A DNA stretch of 38,256 nucleotides, taken from assembly GCF_015714725.1 (NCBI RefSeq), contig NZ_WBKM01000119.1:1-38256 (forward strand), given 5' to 3'. This document shows, one piece after another, positions 28,001 to 34,900 of the stretch. The notes beneath the pieces are model-generated. The model was not told where the DNA came from, did not search any database, and saw nothing but the letters and a program-made list of their open reading frames with translations. A program made the translations under genes and the position numbers. The stretch comes from Nostoc sp. WHI (GTDB lineage: Bacteria > Cyanobacteriota > Cyanobacteriia > Cyanobacteriales > Nostocaceae). Each line of letters starts with the position of its first letter. Positions within the stretch are counted from its first letter, which is position 1.

Positions 28001-29882
28001 GTTCAGCAGGTAAAGAAATTCCTTGGTTGAGTAAACCGTCTTTAACTTGCCAAGATAGATTCCATCTTTGCTGTAGCTGATGTACTGAAAATTCTGTCTC
28101 GGCAGCGATAATAACTGCGACATTACCGCCCTCCTGTAGTTTCGCATCCTTTACGGCGCGATCGCTAACTTTCAGAAGTAATAATTGTTGCGGGTTTAAC
28201 TTTTCGATTTCATTCGGTGGAATTTTGCACGATAAAGTATCGATTTCAAAATCTTTGATATATGCCCCTACTGGTGCTTTACCATCTGTTAAACCGTACT
28301 CTTTAAGTAAGTTTTCTTGATTTTCTATACCGTGCCATCTTTGAAGTGGTAGGGAAATAAAATGCTGTGTTCCATCATAAATACTGCGTTCAAAAGCATC
28401 TAAACCATTGCAGTTACCAAAAAAGGCATCCATGCCGACAATGGCGACTTTGGTAGGTGGAACAGGTGGAATTGATTCAACTGATTCTGTTGTAGTTCCT
28501 TGTTCTAAAATCAGATGAGAATTAGTGCCACCAAAACCAAAAGCGCTAATAGCTGCCCGTTTGATTGGTGCGTTATTATTAGGCCATGCTGTAGCTGTTC
28601 TAACAATTTTGTCGGCAGAAATTGTACTATTTTCAGATGCTAAAGGTTCCGAAACATTCATGGTTGCTGGAATTACACCATGAGACATACTCAAAATCAC
28701 TTTAGTCAAGCCAACCATGCCAGCAGCAGTTAGCAAATGACCAGTATTTGCCTTGGCAGAACCCACCAGAGGCGCAGCTTGATTTTGACCAAAGAATGTT
28801 TCTATGGAGTTGAATTCGGTTGTATCTCCTAGTAATGTGCCAGTAGCATGGCACTCTAAATAATCGATGCTTTTTGGACTAATTTTCGCCTCATTATAGG
28901 CTCGTTCAAAAGCTAGGATTTGCCCTTTAGGATTAGGACTGAGTAAATGTTTACCTTTGCCATCATTCGAGAGTCCATTACCGCAGATGGTGGCGAGAAT
29001 ATTATCACCATCTCTAACGGCATCAGAATATCTTTTCAGCATCACCATCCCAACACCATCGGCGGGAATTAGCCCTCTAGAGGACTTATCTAAGGGGCGG
29101 CTGATACCGTTTTCGGGATATCCTTGAACACCAGAAAATAACATCCGCACAAATAGCGAATCTGCACAACTTATAGCTCCAGCTAACATGACATCAGCTT
29201 TGTGTGACCATAAGTAATGAGATGCTAATTTAATAGCATAAAATGATGACGAACAAGCAGCATCCAGACATAAATTAATCTGGGATAGAGATAGAGCTTG
29301 AGCAATGATAGATGCTGGTAAACCAGATATCAGGGCATTGTATAAAGAGGCTTTGGTTGCAGTTGGGAGGGCAGCTAAATCAAAGTCTTCGTATTGCAAA
29401 AGTTCTTTGACAGCAGGGGTAATAGATTGCTGGTAAATTGGAGAGAATAATTGATTAGATAATTTTGTTGGGAATGACAAATTACCTAAAATTACGCCAC
29501 ATTTTGCAAGAACAGTTTGATTACCCCAATAACCACCATGTACAATTGCTTGTTTAGCCGCATATAATGACCATTTGAAGGTGTTATCTAAACCAGCAAG
29601 TAATTCTGATGGTAGATTGTATTCAGATGGATTAAATTTAAAGTTGCGGATGTATCCGCCTTTGAGGGAATAGGTTTTGTCTGGTGTACCTTTGACTGGA
29701 TTGTGAAAGATTGTCGGATCTACCCCGATTTCTTCGACGGTTGCAGAGGATGTGGAATCTTTTTGACTAACAAGATTTTGCCAGTATTCTTCAGGGTTTT
29801 TAGCATCGGGGAATAGGCATGATAATCCGATGATGGCTATTTTTTCCACTGCTGATATGCTCCGAGTTTGGGTATTAGGCAA
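25071..29882 (-). CDS. hglC: HglC, KS - chain-length factor - AT synthase subunit
   Basis: This is a 1603-aa iterative polyketide/fatty acid synthase subunit. The first ketosynthase (about 12-460) has the full catalytic triad: Cys210 in DAACSSS, His345 in ECHATGT and His382 in NTGHL. The second KS-like domain (about 475-935) has Glu678 in place of Cys and Phe815 in place of the first His, with His854 kept, so it is a chain-length factor. An acyltransferase follows (about 1000-1390) with GYSLGE (Ser1154) and His1275 in HVIHCEAM; its end (EAGAGSVCSRWI) resembles PfaB. The tail (about 1450-1603) is Ser/Gln-rich and ends in a helical motif (AHTAFLQARQDY). The frame given starts at TTG; GTG at 29849 (residue 12), preceded by CGGAG, is a good alternative, and there is no early ATG. 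It probably elongates the heterocyst glycolipid acyl chain with HglE. Confidence 0.9.
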   Translation of the reverse strand: MPNTQTRSISAVEKIAIIGLSCLFPDAKNPEEYWQNLVSQKDSTSSATVEEIGVDPTIFHNPVKGTPDKTYSLKGGYIRNFKFNPSEYNLPSELLAGLDNTFKWSLYAAKQAIVHGGYWGNQTVLAKCGVILGNLSFPTKLSNQLFSPIYQQSITPAVKELLQYEDFDLAALPTATKASLYNALISGLPASIIAQALSLSQINLCLDAACSSSFYAIKLASHYLWSHKADVMLAGAISCADSLFVRMLFSGVQGYPENGISRPLDKSSRGLIPADGVGMVMLKRYSDAVRDGDNILATICGNGLSNDGKGKHLLSPNPKGQILAFERAYNEAKISPKSIDYLECHATGTLLGDTTEFNSIETFFGQNQAAPLVGSAKANTGHLLTAAGMVGLTKVILSMSHGVIPATMNVSEPLASENSTISADKIVRTATAWPNNNAPIKRAAISAFGFGGTNSHLILEQGTTTESVESIPPVPPTKVAIVGMDAFFGNCNGLDAFERSIYDGTQHFISLPLQRWHGIENQENLLKEYGLTDGKAPVGAYIKDFEIDTLSCKIPPNEIEKLNPQQLLLLKVSDRAVKDAKLQEGGNVAVIIAAETEFSVHQLQQRWNLSWQVKDGLLNQGISLPAEHLAQLETIVKDSIHQPVEIGEYVSHIANVMASRISALWNFTGPAFTISAGENSTFKALEVAQMLLATGEVDAVVVGAVDLAGGVENVLFRSQFAPINTGVNTLGFDQQANGWMVGEGAGAVVLKRYEAAKEDNERIYAVIDAMSFAQSNSTLSDALVKSDASAISNVCKQAFEMAEIQPTEVNYVEVFGSGVPQEDEAEITGLLQAYPKVGNGLHCALGSVKANIGHTYTASGIASLIKTALCLYYRYIPATPKWSGVKTPQVWEGSPFYVAMESRPWFVDKGGTRRIAAINSMGIDGSYAHLILSEEPSQEERDNRYLQQMPFHLFPIAVSDRTIIPNLLNNLQHTIEASSSLSATASETFATFEQQSGAKYVLSITGRNTKDLLKEIESARKGVNNAFENGTDWQTPLGSYFTTKPLGKTGAVAYVYPAAVNSYIGIGRSVFRLFPKVFEDLKSNNLYNRAADVEKLVYPRSLPKLTTRQLETLEKQLLDDSLAMFESEIAFARYMTAIFRDDFQVKPQSVFGYSLGETSMMVAQGVWSDFEGGSNTLNSSPLFGDKLSGPKNAVRDYWGLTDSPNPQNNNFWNTYVLMATPSQIRECLKHENRVYLTQINTPEEVLIAGDDAACKRVITTLGCNSFTAPFDHVIHCEAMRSQYEEIKKVNTLPSQNLPGIVFYSAADYQPVALERDAIAHNIAKGLCQELDFPQLVNRVHDDGVKIFLEAGAGSVCSRWIDKILGNKEHITVSLNRRGMDDHASMVKALAKLLSHQVNVDLSPLYSKAQETANQNKATLRIVTLGGKSIVAAILSDKNRKLVEDLIGDIRSDRFANAKGERFKKQHQNIPNIQQSEITDSLNISNEIIKEDILPFPTQSEEVKPKNIIDNGFETREQLQSSESSAIGQQNSLSSPPVITQKISSIISMFDLNKTQYQKLNANNSKITKAHTAFLQARQDYSQQMSEIIQLQLACAQNLLNDES
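25500..25532. repeat. dispersed repeat inside the hglC reading frame
   Basis: The segment GCGTTCGCCCTTGGCGTTGG plus the following GCGAAGCGATCGCTCC resembles a common Nostoc intergenic repeat and includes a HIP1 octamer at 25524-25531. It encodes the SDRFANAKGER stretch of HglC (residues 1451-1461), in the disordered tail beyond the AT domain. Confidence 0.6.
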
Positions 29883-29971
29883 GAGATAATTAAAAGGCAG
29901 GATTTACGCTGTTCCCCAAACTTTGAACGAGGCAAGTTATAGCAATCGTAAAATTACTACTATTTTTGTTT

Positions 29972-30020
29972 GTAGTAAGCACTTTAGTGCTTATAAAAGA
30001 AGGACTTAAGTCCTTACTAC
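29972..30020. repeat. double-hairpin repeat between hglD and hglC
   Basis: The outer arms GTAGTAAG (29972-29979) and CTTACTAC (30013-30020) enclose two perfect hairpins, AGCACTTTAGTGCT (29978-29991) and AGGACTTAAGTCCT (30001-30014). It is compact and palindromic, a typical small cyanobacterial repeat. Confidence 0.8.
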
Positions 30021-30042
30021 GAACTTTCAACTTGATAGACTC

Positions 30043-31761
30043 CTAGCTTCGGAGTAGTTTCATTGACCAAATAATGGCGTGGGCATTGAGCATTCGTGAA
30101 TAGATTTTACCTTGGCGATCGTGTATGATGAAGTTAGCGATCGCACTACTTGGTGTCTTGGATTTAACTTCACAAGAAACGTAAAAAGTTTCGTTATGAG
30201 GTATCATTGCAAACTGTTCAAATTTTTCGACTTTTCCAGGTAAACAACCTTCTTGATGAAAGTGTTGTGTCCAAACCCATAAGGCGTGCATACTCAAGTC
30301 TGTTGTGTAAGGATTTACCCATTGGACGGGGAATTGTCCTTGTTGTTTTGCGCTGAGTTCTGGCCACAGACATTCTGTAGTAATTTTTTCAGGGCTGATG
30401 TTTAAAACTCTTTTGATTTCTTGAAAAGCGGGGCCATGAAATAATGTGGCTCCCCCATTTTGGTAAAAATCTTTTCCTGTAGCGGTGATGATATTGTCTT
30501 GTTCGAGATTGAGAGATTCATAAGTTGGTACAACTGGGATTTCTCGCTGGAGATTGAGTTGAGCGCTAAAATGAAAATGGATTCTCCCTTCTGGGTTTTT
30601 ACTCGAAATTTTGGCTTTAAGTTCGATTCTTTCAAGGTTAACTTTGGAAACTTCTTCTATTTCTAAAATATGTTCTTTAGCCAATGTTTCATTAAAAGTA
30701 ATCCCTTTCAAAACTTTGAAATCTTGATAATTGAACAATCTATAACCTGGATATTGTTGTTCACAGGCATTGATAATCCAGGTCATTGCACAAGTTGCTG
30801 GTAAAACTGGATAACCAGCAATAGTATGATCGTGTAAAAATGGATTAGCCTCTAATGTCATTTGGCGACGAATACGATGGATTCGTAGTTCTGAATCTAA
30901 CTCTGTCGCCAGTGGAACAAGTGGGCTACCAATGACAACTTGTGTAGTTGCATGATTGGTATTACCCATTTCTTTAACGAGCATTTGCGCCCCAACTGCA
31001 ATGGGAATTATTTCAATTTTTCGCTCTTGAAAAATCTTCTTTAATTCTGTTGTCACCATCCCACTGTCCCAAGCGCCCCAGTTGATAGCAACTACATGAC
31101 ATGAAGGATAACTTTGCTTAAATATATGGGCTGATTTGTTCAGAATTTCATTAGCGATCGCATAATCAGATTGTCCAGGATTTCCGTAAAATCCTGTTAC
31201 GGAAGAAAACAAAACTAAATGCTGAAGTTCATTAGGATTAACGCAAGCCAACAGGTTTTCTAAGCCTTGAACTTTGGCGGTGTAAACTTTTTCAAAATCC
31301 TCTTCTGTTTTCTTTTCAATTAACTTATCAGCTAAGTTTCCAGCGCCGTGGATGATTCCTGTAATTGGGCCAAGATGTTGCACAGCATTGGCAAGTTTTT
31401 CTTTTAAAGCTTCCGTATCTGTAACATCGACGCTGATATATTCTGCTTTGGCTCCGGTTTTTTCAATTGCTGCTAAAGTCTTTTTAATTTCGCGGCTGGA
31501 GGTAATTTTGTTATATATTTTTTGCACATTCATGGGTGTGGGCTTCTCTCCTTGAGAAAGAAGATTTTCCATGATGCATTTTTTCAATGCGGATTCATCA
31601 GAGTTTTGAGCATAATCTGGCTCGGTTTCTAATAGTTCGGAGCGACCAAGGAGGATGAATTTGCCGGGTTGCTGCTGTGCTAATCTGATAGTACACTCAG
31701 CCGTAATCCCTTTTGCACCGCCGCTCACGACAAAGACAGATGATGGGGCTGTTTGTATCAT
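30043..31761 (-). CDS. hglD: HglD, ketoreductase (catalytic half) - dehydratase
   Basis: This is a 572-aa protein from the ATG at 31761, preceded by GAGG; the frame is also open from a TTG at 31806. It begins directly with the Rossmann fold of a PfaA-type ketoreductase: VFVVSGGAKGITAEC, VDVTD, IIHGAGNLADK, and catalytic Ser187 and Tyr200 in FSSVTG and QSDYAIAN (ATG numbering). The structural half that normally precedes it is at the end of HglE. From about residue 300 it has a hot-dog dehydratase with HTIAGYPVLP (catalytic His312), ATCAMTW and the later FHGPAFQEI. It would reduce and dehydrate beta-keto intermediates carried by the HglE ACPs. It is in the same direction as hglE and hglC. The hydroxyl groups of the product imply that reduction or dehydration is skipped in some cycles. 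Confidence 0.85.
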   Translation of the reverse strand: MIQTAPSSVFVVSGGAKGITAECTIRLAQQQPGKFILLGRSELLETEPDYAQNSDESALKKCIMENLLSQGEKPTPMNVQKIYNKITSSREIKKTLAAIEKTGAKAEYISVDVTDTEALKEKLANAVQHLGPITGIIHGAGNLADKLIEKKTEEDFEKVYTAKVQGLENLLACVNPNELQHLVLFSSVTGFYGNPGQSDYAIANEILNKSAHIFKQSYPSCHVVAINWGAWDSGMVTTELKKIFQERKIEIIPIAVGAQMLVKEMGNTNHATTQVVIGSPLVPLATELDSELRIHRIRRQMTLEANPFLHDHTIAGYPVLPATCAMTWIINACEQQYPGYRLFNYQDFKVLKGITFNETLAKEHILEIEEVSKVNLERIELKAKISSKNPEGRIHFHFSAQLNLQREIPVVPTYESLNLEQDNIITATGKDFYQNGGATLFHGPAFQEIKRVLNISPEKITTECLWPELSAKQQGQFPVQWVNPYTTDLSMHALWVWTQHFHQEGCLPGKVEKFEQFAMIPHNETFYVSCEVKSKTPSSAIANFIIHDRQGKIYSRMLNAHAIIWSMKLLRS

Positions 31762-31820
31762 AAATCCTCGTGAATATCTGGATAAATTGTGTTTTTTGAT
31801 GTACAACTAACTGATTCTTG

Positions 31821-31912
31821 AAACCCCCTCTCCAAACCTCTCCCCCACAGGGAGAGAGGCTTTGATTCTTACTCCCCTTCCCTACAAGGGAAGGGGTTGG
31901 GGGTTAGGTTCG
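31821..31912. repeat. G/C-rich inverted repeat between hglE and hglD
   Basis: The outer arms (AAACCCCCTC near 31820 and GGGGGTTAGGTT near 31900) and the inner hairpins CCTCTCCC/GGGAGAGG (31837-31859) and CCCCTTCCC/GGGAAGGGG (31873-31896) make this strongly structured. The family is common between cyanobacterial genes. It lies exactly where the ketoreductase is interrupted. Confidence 0.8.
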
Positions 31913-31944
31913 AGAGAAAGTTGCACACGGCGTTAATCTGCTTT

Positions 31945-34900
31945 TTAATCGGCAATAATGGTGACTCGTCCTTGTGAGCCGTAGCCAACTTCACTAATAT
32001 AAAGATTCGGATCGTCAAGCTCGGCAATGATGTTTTGTACTGACTGTTTAGCGTCAAGTCTGGGACTTAGGTCGATCGCACGAGTGAAAACTTTTGGCCA
32101 TTCCCATCTCAGAGTTTTGGTTAATCCAAATAAACCAGCGCCGATCGCACCAAAGTTGACTTTATACTCTAACCCGAAAGCTCCATCAAGGTGAGCAACT
32201 GTGCAGAAACAACTACGTCCATGACGCGCAGCTTCGTTTAGAGAGGGTTTGAGGTGTTTCGCCATCAAAAATATGTGCTTAACGATCGCCTTTTCTTGTT
32301 CAAGATAAGGAATTGTCCCGGTGTGATTTGTGACAAAGACAGGATGTAAATGGATGAAAGCCCCAATCGCTCCACAGTGAGATGCGATCGCTTGTAGTTG
32401 TTGTTGGAGATGTTCTTCAGTTAAGTTTGCTAAGGTGACGCGGGTTACTCCTGTGGGTAAGGGCGCTTGTTGGGCGATGAGCGATTGGGGGAAGCTGACA
32501 ACTACTACCTTCCAGCCTTTCTCGATTAGGGATTCAGTTAATTTATAAGTGGTGAGGGAACCATCATCGGTGATTAAACCGATGTGTCCCTCTGGTAACG
32601 TGAAATCCAAATAATCGGGCTGTGGTAGGCTTCTGAGTTTGACGGGATGGCGCTGGATATTATGCTCTAATTCCGGCGGTTGCTGTTGGACAAACTCAGG
32701 TTCAGACTTTTTTTTTTCACCTCCAGCCAACTGCTGTAGGTAATCGACTATTTGACCAATCGTGCGGAGTTCTCCGAGTTCTTCGATATTTGGCTTGGGT
32801 AAGTTGGGGTACATTTCTTGCATCGCCCCTAAGATTTCTACCCGTTTAATCGAGTCAATCCCTAAGTCGGCTTCCATGTCCATTTCTAGTTCCAGCATCT
32901 CTACTGGATAGCCAGTTTTATCACTGGTGATGGCTAACAGGGTTTGACCTAAGTCTGCAAATTCATCAGTTGTAGCGGGTTCTGGTTCTGGGGTGAATGC
33001 GACAACAACGCTTGGTTCTGGTGAAGTGACTACCTCAACTACGGGTGCAGTTTCTATTGAAATCTCAGTTACTTGTTGTACTTCGTGAACCGCAATTTCT
33101 ACAGAAATACTTTTGGAAGTGTGGGATTGCAGATACTCTACAACTTGACCAATGGTGCGTTTTTCTGCCAGTTCTTCTAAATTGGGTTTGGGTAGGTTGG
33201 GGTACATTTCCTGTAGCGCCCCCAGGATTTCCACTCGTTTGATCGAGTCAATTCCTAAGTCCGCCTCCATGTCCATATCCATTTCCAGCATCTCGACTGG
33301 GTAGCCAGTTTTGTCGCTGGTGATGGCTAACAGGTTTTTATCCAAGTCAACAATGTCGATGGTTGCACTAGATACGGGTGCTGGTTCGTTGACTGGAGGT
33401 GAGCTAATTTTGACTACAACCTCGGTTTGGGGTTCTACCACTGACAGAGGTGGCGCGACTGTCTCAACAATAGGAAAGTGGGGAGTAGGAAGTAGAGACG
33501 CGATTGATCGCGTCTGTTCTGGGGAGTCGATAGTTTCAACTACAGCCTCTACCACCTGGGAAACGGGCGAGAGAGGTTCTTGAGTAACATTTAAGGCATT
33601 TTTAGCTACTGGCTCAATTACAGGTAGAGGCTGACTTTCTACTATCTTGGTAGTAACCGGTACTGGTGAATCAGTAACACTTGTTTGTGCTACCGCATTG
33701 CTGACTTTCTCTGTTAGTTGAGTTACTCCCTCACCTGAGATGATTTGAGAATACTCTTGCTGTATGAGTTGGAAAAAGTTTTTAGTATATTCCAGCTGCT
33801 CTTGAAGATATTGCTCATGGATGCGTAGGGTTTCACCTTGTTGGGAATGAAACTGCATCATGCTGCGCTCTAAGCTTTCCATGACAATTAGCTTCATTTT
33901 GGCAGTTTCCTCTGTTGATTTACTTTCACTCAACAAAGAATTTTGCTGCTGCATCAGTTGGAAAAACGCTTTGGCGTATTCCATTTGATGATTAAGATAA
34001 GTACCGTGAACTTGCAAATTCTCGGCTTGATTTTCCTGAAACTGTGTCAGCAGATATTCTAAACTTTCTAAAAGTTGTTGATAATTTGTAAGTTTTTCTG
34101 GTGTTGGCTGCATCTTAGATTCCTGGGCTGGTTGTGAAAGGGTCACAGGATTCATTGCTGGGGTGGTAACAAGGGGTGTTTTTTTATGTCCGTTAGTCTC
34201 GATCACTGCCAGAGGTGGAGTCACTCCTGGGCTGGTAAACAAAGGCGCCGCTTCAGAATATTCTGGGGTGGGTAATGTGACTTTATGCCCATCTTGCAAA
34301 GCTAGAGCGAAGGCATTTTTCGTTTTTTCGGATCTGTAGTTTATGCCGTTCAAACGTACATTTAATGTCTTCTTCGTCTCAATTGGGGGGATAGTTTGGG
34401 GAAGTTGGTAAGGATCGAGGTTATTCAAAGCCAAACCAATTACCCGCAACTGCACAACTGCTTCCCGCAAAGAGCGATCGCTATTCTTTTGAGTGCTGGG
34501 ATTCAGAGATACGGTAAGATGAGGGCGATCGCCAAGGATATCTTTCACTAAGTTGGTCAGAATTCTCCTCGGCCCAAATTCCACAAAACAAGTACCACCG
34601 GCTGCATAGATATTTTCAATTTCCTGTTTAAACAGCACTGAGTTGGAAAGGTGCGTTTCCAGGATTTTTTGAATACCTTGGGCTTCTTTGGGATACTGCT
34701 TACTCGTAACATTGCTGTAAACAGGGATTTTGGGACTTTGGAAGTTGACAGACTTAGTTGCGATCGCAAAGGATTTTTGAGCAAAGGCAATTAGCGGTGT
34801 ATGGAAAGCGGCTGATACAGGTAACAATACAGCTGTATATCCTTTCTCGTGTAAAGCTTCTCTGACTCTCGCTATTTCTGCGGTGGGGCCAGCCAAGACA

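Noticed and set aside
31869..32057. 62-codon minus-strand frame at the end of hglE
   Set aside because: Its end is the translation of the common G/C-rich repeat (NPFPCREGE type) and its start is out of frame within hglE.
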